Shown: positions 1-10,810 of the stretch, in pieces
Layout of the letters: the number at the start of each line of letters is the position of its first letter
Position numbering within the stretch: the stretch's first letter is position 1
Assembly (NCBI GenBank): GCA_026981855.1
Contig: JALSIB010000049.1
Span: 1-40,834 of the forward strand
Length of the DNA: 40,834 nucleotides
Direction: 5' to 3'
DNA from: Methylothermaceae bacterium
GTDB lineage: Bacteria > Pseudomonadota > Gammaproteobacteria > Methylococcales > Methylothermaceae
Notes under the pieces: model-generated
What the model was told of the DNA's origin: nothing
The model's input: the letters and a program-made list of their open reading frames with translations, nothing else
Databases searched by the model: none
Made by a program: the position numbers and the translations under genes

Positions 1-140
1 CAATGGGTTATTGCTATACACATTTTACCCGATCAGGAACCCCGATCCTCTCGTTTTGAACCCCTTTTTATCCGTATATCAATGCCTTGCGCTGACCGCT
101 TGGGAAAATTGGGGAGACACTAGGCAATCCCAAGCCAGGA

Positions 141-998
141 TCAGTCAATGACTTGCGTGACTTCCCTCAACTTCCTGAATACGCAATCAGGTTCGACCTC
201 CCGGCAACGGGGATCTGTTTCCCGCAAACGCAACGAACGGGCATCGCCGGCGAACAAACCGGTGCGAAACCCTGTCTGCCCGGCCGGCCAGAGATCGTTC
301 AGGCAATCGTTGCCAAGATACAATACCTGCCGCGGCCCGATTCCCCGCGCCCGCAAGCGGGCCGCCGCCAGCTCGAACAGGCGCCTGGACGGCTTGGCCT
401 CCCCCACCCGCCAGGAAAAGATGCAGCAATCGGAAGAAAACCCCAGTTCGTCCAGGGACCGGTCGAGAAAAGCGGGAAAGAGCAAGGGGGTGAAAAACTG
501 GGCGTTGGAAATCACCCCCAGCAACAACCCTTTCCGCCTCAGGCCGGCCAAAAGCGCCGCCAGCCCCGGCATGGGCCAGACGGGGTTGACCCGAAGCTCG
601 TACTCGAGGGCCAGAAGGCGCAGGGTGGCGGAAGAGACGGAAAACGCCAGGCGTTCCAGGACGGTTTTCCATATCTCGACGATATCCACCTCCGGATATT
701 CGATTCCCAGCGCCCGTTTTCGCGCATGTTCCGCTTCGATGGCCTCCGTCAGCAACGCGGCGCCGCCCTTGGGCGGCAACCCCACCGCCTCCATGGCCGC
801 GCGGAAGGCCCGGTCCCCGTCGATGGCCAACCCCACGCCGATGTCGCCGGCGGCGGAAACGAACAAAGTTCCGTAGATATCGAACAAGACCGCCCGAATG
901 TCTTTCAACTCCGGCAATCGCGCCTCCATTTCCGTGGGCAGGGGGTCGAGCGGCCTGGAGCGCTCACGAATCCGTCGAAGCAGTTCGGTATCGTTCAT
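141..998 (-). CDS. HAD-superfamily hydrolase (haloacid dehalogenase-like)
   Basis: A 285-residue cytosolic HAD protein. Motif I is DIYGT with the nucleophile at Asp40; motif II is the GVISNA stretch near residue 165; the conserved Lys is in GEAKPSRRLFE; motif IV is GNDCLNDLWPA. In HAD phosphatases the residue two after the nucleophile is normally Asp, but here it is Tyr, the pattern known from 2-haloacid dehalogenases, so phosphatase chemistry is not assured. The start ATG overlaps the TGA of the upstream glycosyltransferase (ATGA), which implies translational coupling and a shared pathway. Substrate unknown. The superfamily call is firm; the reaction is inference. Confidence 0.85.
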   Translation of the reverse strand: MNDTELLRRIRERSRPLDPLPTEMEARLPELKDIRAVLFDIYGTLFVSAAGDIGVGLAIDGDRAFRAAMEAVGLPPKGGAALLTEAIEAEHARKRALGIEYPEVDIVEIWKTVLERLAFSVSSATLRLLALEYELRVNPVWPMPGLAALLAGLRRKGLLLGVISNAQFFTPLLFPAFLDRSLDELGFSSDCCIFSWRVGEAKPSRRLFELAAARLRARGIGPRQVLYLGNDCLNDLWPAGQTGFRTGLFAGDARSLRLRETDPRCREVEPDCVFRKLREVTQVID

Positions 999-2425
999 AG
1001 ACGCAACAAATGAAGTCGTTCGGGTTGAAGAAAGCTGTGCAGCATCCGGCCGCTTTCCAGGGCTTCCACAGGCCCCGGGGAGAAGTCCAGCAAACGTTCA
1101 TAGATCTCCTCCAACCGCCTGCCATAGAGACGGTCGTCGAAGGTTTCGGCAACGATGCCGCGATTGCGGTCCACCACGGCGGGCAGGGGAACCTGCAGAA
1201 CCTGCGAAAATTCCTCGCGCGCCGCGTGAGAACCCGCCAGACGGCGGATCACCTCCGCCTGCAAAGGCTCGTCGAGACGGCCGAAATCGACCCGCCCTTC
1301 CCGCACCCATGCCGCCCACGCCCGCCGCAGACACGCCGCATCGGGAGAAGGAAGCCCGTAAAGCGCATACAGGCTTTCGAGTCCCTGACTGATTTTCGCA
1401 AGCAAGGTGCGCTCTCCAAGCCACTCGACCGGAATCTCCAAACGGGGATACAACGCGCCCAGATCGAGCCCCGCAGCGGTGAAATCGGTGGTGATTTCGG
1501 GCAGGTCACGACCGGTCACCGGACGCCCCAGCAGCCACGGCTCGAGAAAAGCCATGCCGAAACCTTCGGCGATGCTGGTCGTGAGCAGACAATGGGCCGA
1601 TCGCATCAATGCCGGAAAAGCCGTACCGCTGCGGGCCGCAAGATCGAAACTCAGAGGCAGATTCAATTCTCCGGCCAACCGCACCCACCCTTGATAGGCG
1701 GCCTGTTCCCGGGGATTCTCCGGCGCCAGGGAAGTGGCGAAGTGATCCTCGGGACCGGCCAGGGCGGCCCAAAGCAACAATTCGCCAATGTTCTTGCGCC
1801 GGATCGCCCGGGTGGGATACAGCCACAACCGCCACGGCCAGACAGGCGCCTCCTCCCCATCCCCCGGCAGGAAAACCGGGTTGGGAAGCCAGTGGAGACG
1901 GTCTTCCGCCACGCCCGCCCCGGCCAGGAAACCCAGATCGCGGCCGTTGAGGACCGCGTAATGGACATGCGGCGCCTGGGGATACAGACAGCGGTCGAAA
2001 TCCTCGGCCGGCAGATGGGAACGCAGCCGCCGGTAATTGTAGGAACGGCAGTCTTCGGGAAAGTCGTGGATTTGCAGCAACAGGTGCCTGCCCTGCCCGG
2101 CCCAGCCCGCCACCACCTGGGGCAAAGCCAGATTCTTCCCCAGATGATGGTTATGAATGTGCCACAGATCCGGTTCCCGGCCGAAATGCCGCGTCGCCGC
2201 CGTGATCAACGCTGCTTCAAGCCGGCCGGGATCGGCGGGCGGCTTTTCCTCGTCGTAGGCCAGTTCCTCGACCCCGACGACCGGCGCCGGGAACCCCGCC
2301 GGCGGCTCGCCGCTGGCGAGCACCACCACTCGATGGCCCGCCGCCTGCAAAAGCCGCGCCGCATGCTCGATCACCCGGGTGACGCCGCCGACACGGAGGT
2401 GATAATGTACGATGGCTGAATACAA
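995..2425 (-). CDS. GT-B glycosyltransferase (family 4-like)
   Basis: 476 residues with a GT-B fold signature. The N-terminal Rossmann half opens with HYHLRVGGVTRVIEHA, where a Gly-Gly loop binds the acceptor or sugar nucleotide in GT4 enzymes. The C-terminal half has YPTRAIRRKN (residues about 203-212) and the E-x7-E region EGFGMAFLEPW (287-297) that contacts the nucleotide sugar. The likely role is transfer of a sugar to a small or lipid acceptor in the cytosol; donor and acceptor cannot be read. The start is TTG: in-frame stops lie about 25 bases upstream and no ATG or GTG fits. It overlaps the HAD gene by 4 bases and is divergent from a second glycosyltransferase. Confidence 0.85.
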   Translation of the reverse strand: MYSAIVHYHLRVGGVTRVIEHAARLLQAAGHRVVVLASGEPPAGFPAPVVGVEELAYDEEKPPADPGRLEAALITAATRHFGREPDLWHIHNHHLGKNLALPQVVAGWAGQGRHLLLQIHDFPEDCRSYNYRRLRSHLPAEDFDRCLYPQAPHVHYAVLNGRDLGFLAGAGVAEDRLHWLPNPVFLPGDGEEAPVWPWRLWLYPTRAIRRKNIGELLLWAALAGPEDHFATSLAPENPREQAAYQGWVRLAGELNLPLSFDLAARSGTAFPALMRSAHCLLTTSIAEGFGMAFLEPWLLGRPVTGRDLPEITTDFTAAGLDLGALYPRLEIPVEWLGERTLLAKISQGLESLYALYGLPSPDAACLRRAWAAWVREGRVDFGRLDEPLQAEVIRRLAGSHAAREEFSQVLQVPLPAVVDRNRGIVAETFDDRLYGRRLEEIYERLLDFSPGPVEALESGRMLHSFLQPERLHLLRL

Positions 2426-2524
2426 GACGAACCCACTGCAAGCAAAAGATCATTATGCCCCCACGGGAGCGGTAAATAAAACCCCGGCCGCCTTGGGAAT
2501 ACTGTCTCGCCCGTCAGTCCCGGC

Positions 2525-2530
2525 TATAAT
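2525..2530 (+). promoter_or_regulatory. candidate -10 box for the rightward glycosyltransferase
   Basis: A perfect TATAAT lies 42 bases before the ATG at 2573 in the divergent intergenic region. The -35 at 17-base spacing (CTGTCT) is poor, so the promoter call is tentative. Confidence 0.4.
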
Positions 2531-2572
2531 TGAAGCACCTGCTCAAAACCATTCCATCAAGCTGACTCTGCC

Positions 2573-3832
2573 ATGCCTGAAAACATCGGTTTCGTATCCA
2601 CCCGGTTCGCCGGCACCGACGGGGTTTCTCTGGAATCGGCCAAATGGGCCGAAGTCCTGTGGGAGGACGAACACATCAGTTTCTGGTATGGCGGCGTACT
2701 GGACCGGGCTCCGGAAATCAGCCTGTGTGTGCCCGAAGCCTATTTCGGCCATCCGGACAACGAGTGGATCAACCGCCGGCTATGGGGGCATACCCGCAGG
2801 CCCAGGGAAGTCAGCGCCAAGGTTCGCGACCTCGCCGGATACTTGAAAGACACGCTCTATCAATTCGTGGAGCGTTTCGACATCACCCGGCTGGTGGTGG
2901 AAAACGCCCTCACCATTCCCATGCACGTTCCCCTGGGCGTCGCCATCATCGAATTTCTGATGGAAACCGAACTGCCCACCATCTGCCATCACCACGATTT
3001 TTATTGGGAACGCACCCGGTTTCAGATCTCTCCCATCGCCGATTATCTGGAGATGGCCTTCCCGCCCCGCCTGCCGGCCATGCAGCACGTGGTCATCAAC
3101 CAGGCGGCCCGGGATGAACTGGCGTGGCGCAAGGGGCTGTCCTCGATCCTGATTCCCAACGTGCTCGACTTCGACACCCCCCCCAGGGGCATCGACGACT
3201 ACAACGCCGATCTGAGGCAGGAACTGGGCCTGGCCGAGGACGACATCCTGGTGTTGCAGCCCACCCGGGTGGTTCCCAGAAAAGGCATCGAACACGCCAT
3301 CACCTTGTTGCGCATGCTGGGCGATTCACGCTGCAAGTTGATTCTGTCCCATGGCGTGGGAGACGAAGGCCACGAGTATTTTCAGCGCATTCTCGAGCTG
3401 GGGGAAGACGAAGGCGTGGACATCCGCTATGTCGGCGACAGGGTGGACGAGCAGCGCCACCGCGACGACCGGGGACGGAAAATCTATACCCTGGAGGATC
3501 TCTACCCCCACGCGGATCTGGTCACCTATCCCAGCCTCTACGAAGGATTCGGCAATGCTTTTCTGGAAGCCATCTATTTCCGCCGCCCGCTGATGATCAA
3601 CCGTTATTCCGTCTACGCCCGCGACATCGAGCCCAAAGGCTTCCACCTTCCCACCATGGACGGATTCGTGGACAGGAACGTGGTGGAGGAAGTGCGCCGG
3701 GTACTCGGCGACCCCGACTACCGGACCCGGATGGTGGAGCACAATTTCGCCCTGGCGCGGGAATACTACAACTATCCGGTCCTGCGTTACGGGCTGCAAA
3801 CCCTGCTGAGCAACATCATTCACGCCATGTGA
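2573..3832 (+). CDS. GT-B glycosyltransferase (group 1 / GT4)
   Basis: 419 residues. The C-terminal domain carries LQPTRVVPRKGIEHA (about 228-242), a typical donor-binding loop with Arg and Lys, and SLYEGFGNAFLEA (321-333), the GT4 E-x7-E motif. The N-terminal half contains HHHDFYWERTRF, a conserved-looking acceptor-side stretch. It probably transfers a sugar from a nucleotide donor to a small acceptor. It is divergent from the other glycosyltransferase and HAD hydrolase, and the three genes plausibly build one glycoside such as a compatible solute. That product is inference; no residue fixes it. The protein ends 11 bases before the convergent speD stop. Confidence 0.85.
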   Translation: MPENIGFVSTRFAGTDGVSLESAKWAEVLWEDEHISFWYGGVLDRAPEISLCVPEAYFGHPDNEWINRRLWGHTRRPREVSAKVRDLAGYLKDTLYQFVERFDITRLVVENALTIPMHVPLGVAIIEFLMETELPTICHHHDFYWERTRFQISPIADYLEMAFPPRLPAMQHVVINQAARDELAWRKGLSSILIPNVLDFDTPPRGIDDYNADLRQELGLAEDDILVLQPTRVVPRKGIEHAITLLRMLGDSRCKLILSHGVGDEGHEYFQRILELGEDEGVDIRYVGDRVDEQRHRDDRGRKIYTLEDLYPHADLVTYPSLYEGFGNAFLEAIYFRRPLMINRYSVYARDIEPKGFHLPTMDGFVDRNVVEEVRRVLGDPDYRTRMVEHNFALAREYYNYPVLRYGLQTLLSNIIHAM

Positions 3833-3843
3833 GCCGGGCGGGA

Positions 3844-4629
3844 TCAAAGCCCGTAATTCCTGCCATAGAAGATTTCGGCCATCTCCTGCCGGACCTTTGT
3901 TTGCACTACCTCACGCTCGGTTTCTGTCAGCAAGACGTCGTCGGGGGCGAACAGATAGTCGTCCAGGCTGAACTCCTTGAGCATCATCTTGGTGTGAAAG
4001 ATGTTCTCCTGATAGATGTTCACGTCGATCATCTGGTAACGATCCTTGGTGTCGTCGGCGATGAAATTCTGGATCGAGGTGATGTCGTGATCGATGAACA
4101 GTTTGCGGCCGCTGACATCCCGGGTGAACCCGCGCACCCGGTAATCCATGATGACGATATCGGATTCGAAACTGTGGATCAGATAGTTGAGCGCCTTGAG
4201 GGGCGAAATCTTGCCACAGGTGGCGACATCGATATCGGCCCGGAAGGTGCTGATGCCTTCGTGGGGATGGCTTTCCGGATAGGTGTGAACGGTGATATGA
4301 CTTTTGTCCAGATGGGCCAGCACGGTTTCCGGCAACGGACCGGGGGATTCGTTATTGCACAGGGTGCCGCTGACCGCGTCTTCGGAAATCAGCATGGTGA
4401 CGCTGGCGCCCTGGGGGTCGTAATCCTGATGGGCGATATTGAGAATATGGGCGCCGATGATGTTCGCCACGTCGGTCAGAATCTTGGTCAGGCGCTCGGC
4501 ATTGTAGGCTTCGTCGATATACTCGATGTAGTGTTGCTGGTTCTGCGGACTGGTGTAGCAGATATCGTAAATGTTGAAACTCAGACTCTTGGTCAGATTG
4601 TTGAAGCCATGCAGTTTCAGTTTTTCCAT
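3844..4629 (-). CDS. speD: S-adenosylmethionine decarboxylase proenzyme
   Basis: 261 residues, close to the E. coli enzyme (264). It decarboxylates S-adenosylmethionine to give the aminopropyl donor for spermidine. The self-processing site is [16 protein letters not shown]: cleavage before Ser110 gives the pyruvoyl cofactor on the alpha chain. [20 protein letters not shown] and [11 protein letters not shown] also match the E. coli-type class. An OsmC-family gene lies immediately upstream on the same strand, a pairing seen near crp/vfr in other gammaproteobacteria. No spermidine synthase gene is visible in the window. Confidence 0.97.
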   Translation of the reverse strand: MEKLKLHGFNNLTKSLSFNIYDICYTSPQNQQHYIEYIDEAYNAERLTKILTDVANIIGAHILNIAHQDYDPQGASVTMLISEDAVSGTLCNNESPGPLPETVLAHLDKSHITVHTYPESHPHEGISTFRADIDVATCGKISPLKALNYLIHSFESDIVIMDYRVRGFTRDVSGRKLFIDHDITSIQNFIADDTKDRYQMIDVNIYQENIFHTKMMLKEFSLDDYLFAPDDVLLTETEREVVQTKVRQEMAEIFYGRNYGL

Positions 4630-4663
4630 CGGCCCGGGATACCCTCTGTTTCCACGCGAAAAT

Positions 4664-5086
4664 CTAATCGCCGCAAGCGGCGATCTCGTAACTGTGCCCG
4701 ATCTGCGCCGCCTTGCCGAGCATGATCGAGGCCGAACAATATTTCTCCGCCGAAAGCCGCACGGCTCTTTGTACCGCCGCCTCGTCCAACCCCCGTCCGG
4801 AGACGACGAAATGGAGATGGATGCGGGTGAACACCTTGGGCACCGTCTCCGAGCGCTCCGCGGTCACCTTGACTTCACAATCGGCCACAGGTTGCCTGGA
4901 TTTTTTCAGAATGTGGACCACATCGAAAGCGGAACAGCTGCCGACGCCCAAAAGCAGGAGCTCCATCGGACGCACACCCAGATTACGCCCCCCATGCTCC
5001 GGTGGTCCGTCGATCACCACACCGTGTCCACTGCCGGACTCGCCGAGAAACAAGACATCTTCGACCCATTTGACCCGTGCCTGCAT
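4664..5086 (-). CDS. OsmC-family protein (YhfA-like)
   Basis: 140 residues in the OsmC/Ohr fold. The two redox cysteines are present: one in [14 protein letters not shown], the other in [11 protein letters not shown], matching peroxidase-type OsmC proteins and the YhfA branch. The start was set at ATG 5086, not the longer frame to 5137, because GAGGAG sits 9 bases upstream and MQARVKW fits the family N-terminus, while the extra 17 residues look unrelated. It lies about 34 bases upstream of speD on the same strand and is probably co-transcribed. Substrate peroxide is not deducible. Confidence 0.88.
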   Translation of the reverse strand: MQARVKWVEDVLFLGESGSGHGVVIDGPPEHGGRNLGVRPMELLLLGVGSCSAFDVVHILKKSRQPVADCEVKVTAERSETVPKVFTRIHLHFVVSGRGLDEAAVQRAVRLSAEKYCSASIMLGKAAQIGHSYEIAACGD

Positions 5087-5359
5087 GGCGCGTCGCTCCT
5101 CACAAATTAAAAAAGCGCTTAAAAATAACACAAACAAACCTTTTCCTGTAGCGATTCACGGTCGATTTCCAGGGCGATCGCACGAACCGCTTCCCCCCTC
5201 TCCCAAAGAGAGAGGCTTCAAGGTCTTGCAAGATCGGGGTTGAACGGGAAAGCCGGGGTCATACGATTGACCTGGGTCGACTTCCTGTTTTCGCCACCTT
5301 GTCTTTTAACGGCCGCCTGAGTAACATGGCAGCCTTTGTGAACACAGGTACGACAAGGC

Positions 5360-6238
5360 ATGATCCAAGGTAGCATCGTAGCGTTGGTCACTCCCATGGA
5401 GCCGGACGGCAGTCTCAATGAAACCGCCCTGCGGGAACTGGTGGACTGGCACCTCGAGCAAGGCACCGACGCCATCGTGGCGGTGGGCACCACCGGCGAA
5501 TCGGCCACGCTCGATGCCGGGGAGCATTGCCAGGTCGTTCGCTGGGTGGTGGAACAAGCCGCGGGCCGGGTGCCGGTCATTGCCGGGACCGGTTCCAATT
5601 GCACCCGCGAGGCCATCGAATTGACCCGCGAGGCGCAATCTGCAGGCGCCGACGCCTGCCTTCTGGTCACTCCTTATTACAATAAACCCACCCAGGAAGG
5701 GCTTTACCGGCATTACCGCACCATCGCCGAAGCTGTGGCGATACCGCAAATCCTGTACAACGTGCCCGGCCGGACCGCCTGCGACCTGCTTCCCCAAACC
5801 GTCGCCAGACTCGCCGCCATCGACAACATCGTCGGCATCAAGGAGGCTTCGGGCGACACCCCGGCAAGAGCGAGGGAGATCCGGAAGTTGTGCGGACGGG
5901 ATTTCCCCGTCTATTCCGGAGACGACGCCACCGCCTGCCAGGTCTGCCTGGAAGGCGGGGCCGGCGTGATCTCGGTCACCGCCAATGTCGCACCCCGTCT
6001 GATGCACCAAATGATCGCCGCCGCGCGCGCCGGTGAGCGGGAACAGGCGCTTTCCCTCGACGCCCGGCTGGCGGCGCTGCATCGGGATCTGTTCATCGAA
6101 TCCAACCCCATTCCCGTCAAATGGGCGCTTCATGCCATGGGCCGGATCCCTTCGGGCATCCGTTTGCCGCTGACCTGGCTGGAGGCGGCCCACCAGCCCC
6201 GCGTCGAGGCGGCCATGGACCGCGCCGGCATCCGCTGA
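5360..6238 (+). CDS. dapA: 4-hydroxy-tetrahydrodipicolinate synthase
   Basis: 292 residues, the same length as the E. coli enzyme. It condenses pyruvate with aspartate semialdehyde, the first committed step of lysine and meso-diaminopimelate synthesis. The Schiff-base Lys161 is in GIKEASGD, Tyr133 in LYNVPGRTACD, and Thr44-Thr45 in VGTTGES. The TIM-barrel order is intact. AAGGC lies just before the ATG. The BamC-like lipoprotein gene begins 8 bases after the stop, the arrangement known from E. coli dapA-nlpB. The 273-base region before it (5087-5359) holds a CCTCTC/GAGAGG inverted repeat without a T run and no gene I can support. Confidence 0.97.
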   Translation: MIQGSIVALVTPMEPDGSLNETALRELVDWHLEQGTDAIVAVGTTGESATLDAGEHCQVVRWVVEQAAGRVPVIAGTGSNCTREAIELTREAQSAGADACLLVTPYYNKPTQEGLYRHYRTIAEAVAIPQILYNVPGRTACDLLPQTVARLAAIDNIVGIKEASGDTPARAREIRKLCGRDFPVYSGDDATACQVCLEGGAGVISVTANVAPRLMHQMIAAARAGEREQALSLDARLAALHRDLFIESNPIPVKWALHAMGRIPSGIRLPLTWLEAAHQPRVEAAMDRAGIR

Positions 6239-6246
6239 CCGGCGCG

Positions 6247-6837
6247 ATGCAGATATCTTCCCGGCTCCTGTTGCTCGCTGTCCTGGGAATGCACGGTTGC
6301 GCCTGGCTCATCCCGGACCGGGAGAAGGAATACCTGAGCGTTCAGCCCTTGCCCCCTCTCAAGCTGCCGCCGGATCTCCTCGAAACCCACCCCCCTTCCC
6401 TGGAAGAGATCAAGCCGCCCGCCGCCATTCCCTCCAAGGCACCCTCCGTTCCGCTCACCGGGGTGACGGACACCTCCGCTCCCTACATCGATCTGCCGCA
6501 TCCTTTTCCCCGGGCATGGAGCAAAGTGCTCAAGGCGCTCAACCAACAGGCCGTCGAGATCACCGAAATGGACGCGGACAGGGGATTGATAGACATCATC
6601 CACAGCAGTACCGGGCAAGAACTCGGCCAGGACCAGGGACTGTGGGAAGATCTGCTCTACTTCTTCACCGGGAAAGGCAAACTGCACGAACGGGCATATC
6701 AGCTTCTGTTGGTACCTGTCGCAGATCACACCCGGCTCTTCATTCTCGATGAAAAGGGCGATCCCGTCGATGACCCTCAATCCCTGCAACTGCTGCAGGA
6801 TCTCAAGAAAACGCTGGCATCCCGGAACGACTCATGA
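6247..6837 (+). CDS. bamC: BamC/NlpB-like outer-membrane assembly lipoprotein
   Basis: 196 residues. A short signal peptide ends at the lipobox LGMHGC, with Cys18 the likely lipidated residue. A Pro-rich unstructured stretch follows (about 30-75), like the region of BamC that wraps BamD, and then one helix-grip-like domain containing [17 protein letters not shown] and GLIDIIH. E. coli BamC has 344 residues and two such domains, so this is a short form. The family call rests on these features and on its place directly after dapA. The start at 6247 was chosen because upstream in-frame codons overlap dapA. Its TGA overlaps the purL ATG. Confidence 0.75.
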   Translation: MQISSRLLLLAVLGMHGCAWLIPDREKEYLSVQPLPPLKLPPDLLETHPPSLEEIKPPAAIPSKAPSVPLTGVTDTSAPYIDLPHPFPRAWSKVLKALNQQAVEITEMDADRGLIDIIHSSTGQELGQDQGLWEDLLYFFTGKGKLHERAYQLLLVPVADHTRLFILDEKGDPVDDPQSLQLLQDLKKTLASRNDS

Positions 6838-9800
6838 CCCTACTGCTGCAACTTCCAGGCCCCTGTGCCCTGCCCGCCTTCCGCCGGGCCAAGCTCCTTC
6901 AGGAACTTCGACCCGCCCTCCCGGAAATTTCGGGCATCGCCGCCCGCTACGTCCACTATCTGGAGTGCCGGCGTTCCCTGACGCCCCGGGAACGGCAGCG
7001 GCTGGAAAGGCTGCTGGCTTATGGCCCCTGCGCCGAACCTGCCAGCGGAGAGCATTTCTGGGTTCTGCCGCGCCCCGGCACCATTTCCCCCTGGTCGAGC
7101 AAGGCCACCGACATCCTTCATATCTGTGGCCTGGAAGTGGTGGAGCGGATCGAACGGGGAATCGAATACTGCATCACCTCCACGGCCCCTCTGGCGGGCC
7201 GGCGCCAGCGGCTCCTCCCTCTCTACGACCGCATGACCCAGGTTCTGCTGGCGGAAGGCGAAACCGCCGATATTTTCCGTCACCGCCCCCCCACCCCCCT
7301 CACCACCGTCCCGTTACGGGAAAAAGGCGAGGAAGCGCTGAGGCAGGCGAACGTGGCGCTTGGACTGGCCTTGTCGGATGATGAAATCGATTACCTGGCG
7401 AAGCGGTTCGGCGAGTTGGGCCGCGATCCCACCGATACCGAATTGATGATGTTCGCCCAGGCCAATTCCGAGCACTGCCGCCACAAGATCTTCAACGCCC
7501 GCTGGATCATCGACGGCAAACCCCAGGACGCCTCCCTGTTCCAGATGATCCGCAACACCGCCGAACGAAGCCCTGAAGGCATCCTTTCGGCCTACAAGGA
7601 CAACGCCGCGGTCATGGAAGGGCCGCGGACGCAGGTTTTTCTCCGCGGCCCCGATCACCTGTGGCGATACCGGCGGGAACCGGCCCATATTCTGATGAAG
7701 GTGGAAACCCACAATCATCCCACCGCCATTTCCCCCGACCCGGGCGCCGCCACCGGCGCCGGCGGGGAAATCCGCGACGAGGGCGCCACCGGCCGCGGCG
7801 GTTATCCCAAGGCCGGACTGACGGGCTTCTCCGTCTCTCACCTGCGAATCCCCGGCTTCACCCAACCGTGGGAACAGGAAGATCCGGGCAAACCGGGGCG
7901 TATCGTCTCCAGCCTGGACATCATGCTGGAGGGCCCCATCGGCGCCGCCGCCTTCAACAACGAATTCGGCCGCCCCAATCTGGCCGGCTACTTTCGCACC
8001 TTCGACCAACCCGTTCCGGGAAGCCGGGGCAGGCAGTGGCGCGGCTACCACAAACCCATCATGCTGGCGGGCGGCATGGGCAACATCCGCGGCGAACACA
8101 TCGAGAAGCGGGAGATTCCCCCGGGAGCGCTGATCATCGTTCTCGGCGGTCCGGCCATGCTGATCGGCCTGGGCGGCGGCGCCGCCTCCTCCCAGGCTTC
8201 CGGAGAATCGGCCGAGGAACTGGATTTCGCCTCAGTGCAACGCGCCAACCCGGAGATGGAAAGACGCTGTCAGGAAGTGATCGAACACTGCCGCGCCCTG
8301 GGCGACGACAACCCGATCCTGTCGGTGCATGATGTCGGCGCCGGCGGCTTGTCCAACGCGGTGCCGGAAATCATTCACGATTGGTCGCGGGGCGGCAAGT
8401 TCGAGCTGCGTCAGATCCCCTGCGCCGACAGCGGCATGTCACCGATGCAGATTTGGTGCAACGAGTCCCAGGAACGCTACGTGGTCGCCATCCGCCCCGA
8501 GTCCCTGCCCCTGTTCGAATCCTTGTGCGAACGCGAACGCTGCCCTCACGCCGTGATCGGATGCGCCACCGGCAAGGAGATCCTGCGGCTCCACGACAAA
8601 TTCTTCGACCAGGGCGAAACCGGTGCGGGAGCGCCCCGACCGGGCTACCCGGTGGACATACCCATGGATCTGCTGTTCGGCAAGGCGCCGCGGATGCTGC
8701 GCGACGTCAGCCGCCGCCCCGCCCCCGTCCCGGCATTCGATCCTGGCGCCATCGACTGGCACGATGCCGTCTCGCGGGTGTTGCGCTTTCCCGCCGTGGG
8801 GTCGAAAAGCTTTCTCATCACCATCGGCGACCGCTCGATCACCGGCCTGGTCGCCCGTGACCAGATGGTGGGGCCCTGGCAGGTTCCGGTCAGCGATGTC
8901 GCCGTCACCGCTTCCGGCTTTCAGAGCCACAGCGGCGAAGCCATGGCGATGGGGGAACGGACCCCCGTGGCGCTGATCGACGCGCCCGCCGCCGGCCGCA
9001 TGGCGGTGGGGGAAGCGCTCACCAATCTGGCCGCCGCCTCCATCCGCGATCTGGGCCAGGTCAAGCTGTCCGCCAACTGGATGGCCGCCTGTGGACAGCC
9101 CGGAGAAGACGCCGCCCTGTACGACACCGTCAAGGCGATCGGCATGGAACTCTGCCCGGCGCTTGGCATCGCCATTCCCGTGGGCAAGGATTCCCTGTCG
9201 ATGAAAACGGTGTGGAAAGAGGGGGAAGACCAAAAAATCATGACCGCGCCGGTTTCGTTGATCGTGTCCGCTTTCGCGCCGGTCACGGACATCCGCCGCA
9301 CCCTGACCCCGCAACTGGCGCGCGACCCCGACACCCTGCTGATCCTCCTCGACCTGGGCCGGGGGCGAAACCGCCTGGGCGGCTCGGCGCTGGCCCAGGT
9401 CCACAACGCGCTGATTCCCCAAGGCGACGAATCGGCGCCGGATTTCGACGATCCGCAGCTGTTCAAATCATTCTTCACGGCCATTCAGGAACTCAACGGG
9501 CGGGATCTTCTGCTGGCCTATCACGACCGCTCCGACGGCGGACTCCTGACCACCCTGTGTGAAATGGCCTTCGCCGGGCGTTGCGGTCTCGCCATCGATC
9601 TCACAGCCGTGGGTAACGACCCCCTGTCCGCCCTGTTCAGCGAGGAACTGGGGGCGGTGATCCAGATCCGCAACCAGGACCGGGAAACCGTTCGGGGGCT
9701 GCTTGCGGCGAACGGACTGGACGCTTTCAGCCACGAACTGGGCAGCCCCCGCCCCGACTCGCAAATCCACTTCAGCCACCAGGGACGGCGACTGTTGACG

Positions 9801-10754
9801 GCCAGCCGGGCCCGGCTGCAGGAATGGTGGTCTGAAACCAGCCACAGGATCCAATCCCTGCGTGACAACCCCCAATGCGCCCGGCAGGAATTCGACGCCA
9901 TCGCCGACGACGCCGATCCCGGGCTGCATGCGCGATTGAGTTTCGACCCTGGCGAAGACATCACCGCAGCGTTCATACATAGCCGCAAACCCAAGGTGGC
10001 CATCTTGCGCGAGCAGGGAATCAACGGCCACGTGGAAATGGCCGCCGCCTTCGACAAGGCGGGCTTCGAGGCAGTGGACGTCCACATGAGCGACATTCTG
10101 ACAGGCCGCCGAACCTTGGAGACGTTCCAGGGGCTCGCCGCCTGCGGCGGTTTCTCCTATGGCGATGTCCTGGGCGCCGGTGCCGGCTGGGCGGCATCGA
10201 TTCTGTTCAACGAGCGGGCGAGGGAGGCCTTCGAAACGTTCTTCCACCGCAGCGACACCTTCGGCCTCGGTGTCTGCAACGGCTGTCAAATGCTCGCCCA
10301 GCTGAAGGAATTGATTCCAGGCGCGGCGCACTGGCCCCGCTTCGGCCGCAATCTGTCGGAACAGTTCGAGGCGCGCTTGTCGCTGGTGGAGATCCTGCCC
10401 TCCCCCTCGATCCTGCTGACGGGGATGGAAGGCTCGATACTGCCGGTGGCGGTGGCCCATGGGGAAGGACGGGCGCAATTCACCGAAGCGGCGCCGGAAG
10501 ACCCGGCCCTGATTTCACTTCGATACGTGGATCATTACGGGCAACCCACGGAAACCTACCCCTTCAACCCCAACGGTTCGCCAAGGGGGGTGACCGGCCT
10601 CACCAACCGCGACGGCCGCTTCACCATCATGATGCCCCATCCGGAACGCTGCTTCCGCAGGGTGCAACATTCCTGGCATCCGGCCGATTGGGGAGAGGAA
10701 GGCCCCTGGCTGCGGATGTTCCGCAACGCCAGGGCCTGGGTGGAAAGCAGCTAG
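6834..10754 (+). CDS. purL: phosphoribosylformylglycinamidine synthase
   Basis: 1306 residues, the large single-chain form typical of gammaproteobacteria. It converts FGAR, glutamine and ATP to FGAM in purine synthesis. Order: N-terminal PurS-like domain; linker; ATP-binding synthetase halves with [25 protein letters not shown] and [19 protein letters not shown]; second half with GKDSLSMKT and [17 protein letters not shown]-terminal class I glutaminase with nucleophile Cys in [10 protein letters not shown], then HGEGRAQF and the catalytic-triad region MPHPERCFR. The ATG overlaps the bamC-like stop (ATGA), so it is translated as the third gene of a dapA operon. Confidence 0.98.
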   Translation: MTLLLQLPGPCALPAFRRAKLLQELRPALPEISGIAARYVHYLECRRSLTPRERQRLERLLAYGPCAEPASGEHFWVLPRPGTISPWSSKATDILHICGLEVVERIERGIEYCITSTAPLAGRRQRLLPLYDRMTQVLLAEGETADIFRHRPPTPLTTVPLREKGEEALRQANVALGLALSDDEIDYLAKRFGELGRDPTDTELMMFAQANSEHCRHKIFNARWIIDGKPQDASLFQMIRNTAERSPEGILSAYKDNAAVMEGPRTQVFLRGPDHLWRYRREPAHILMKVETHNHPTAISPDPGAATGAGGEIRDEGATGRGGYPKAGLTGFSVSHLRIPGFTQPWEQEDPGKPGRIVSSLDIMLEGPIGAAAFNNEFGRPNLAGYFRTFDQPVPGSRGRQWRGYHKPIMLAGGMGNIRGEHIEKREIPPGALIIVLGGPAMLIGLGGGAASSQASGESAEELDFASVQRANPEMERRCQEVIEHCRALGDDNPILSVHDVGAGGLSNAVPEIIHDWSRGGKFELRQIPCADSGMSPMQIWCNESQERYVVAIRPESLPLFESLCERERCPHAVIGCATGKEILRLHDKFFDQGETGAGAPRPGYPVDIPMDLLFGKAPRMLRDVSRRPAPVPAFDPGAIDWHDAVSRVLRFPAVGSKSFLITIGDRSITGLVARDQMVGPWQVPVSDVAVTASGFQSHSGEAMAMGERTPVALIDAPAAGRMAVGEALTNLAAASIRDLGQVKLSANWMAACGQPGEDAALYDTVKAIGMELCPALGIAIPVGKDSLSMKTVWKEGEDQKIMTAPVSLIVSAFAPVTDIRRTLTPQLARDPDTLLILLDLGRGRNRLGGSALAQVHNALIPQGDESAPDFDDPQLFKSFFTAIQELNGRDLLLAYHDRSDGGLLTTLCEMAFAGRCGLAIDLTAVGNDPLSALFSEELGAVIQIRNQDRETVRGLLAANGLDAFSHELGSPRPDSQIHFSHQGRRLLTASRARLQEWWSETSHRIQSLRDNPQCARQEFDAIADDADPGLHARLSFDPGEDITAAFIHSRKPKVAILREQGINGHVEMAAAFDKAGFEAVDVHMSDILTGRRTLETFQGLAACGGFSYGDVLGAGAGWAASILFNERAREAFETFFHRSDTFGLGVCNGCQMLAQLKELIPGAAHWPRFGRNLSEQFEARLSLVEILPSPSILLTGMEGSILPVAVAHGEGRAQFTEAAPEDPALISLRYVDHYGQPTETYPFNPNGSPRGVTGLTNRDGRFTIMMPHPERCFRRVQHSWHPADWGEEGPWLRMFRNARAWVESS

Positions 10755-10756
10755 AC

Positions 10757-10790
10757 CCGGTCCGGGACCCCCGCCCCCCGGGGGAGCAGA
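10757..10790. terminator. GC-rich inverted repeat between convergent genes
   Basis: Between the purL stop and the convergent oxidase stop lie CCCGG-T-CCGGG and CCCCC(7 nt)GGGGG. They could act as a bidirectional terminator, but there is no T run on either side, so the call is weak. Confidence 0.25.
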
Positions 10791-10810
10791 CGCCCCAATC
10801 GGCCCGCCCT

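Noticed and set aside
1-140. Left margin searched for a gene or RNA
   Set aside because: No frame with a start and ribosome site, no tRNA-like fold and no clear terminator seen.
1010-2419. 469-codon plus-strand frame opposite the first glycosyltransferase
   Set aside because: High-GC shadow frame; the Arg/Gln/Pro-rich product has no motif, while the minus frame has clear GT-B signatures.
3124-4725. 533-codon plus-strand frame across the speD region
   Set aside because: Crosses two real genes in wrong frames; product is low-complexity.
5195-5216. CCTCTC/GAGAGG inverted repeat upstream of dapA
   Set aside because: No T run and no conserved RNA pattern; could be a weak terminator or chance, so not listed as a feature.
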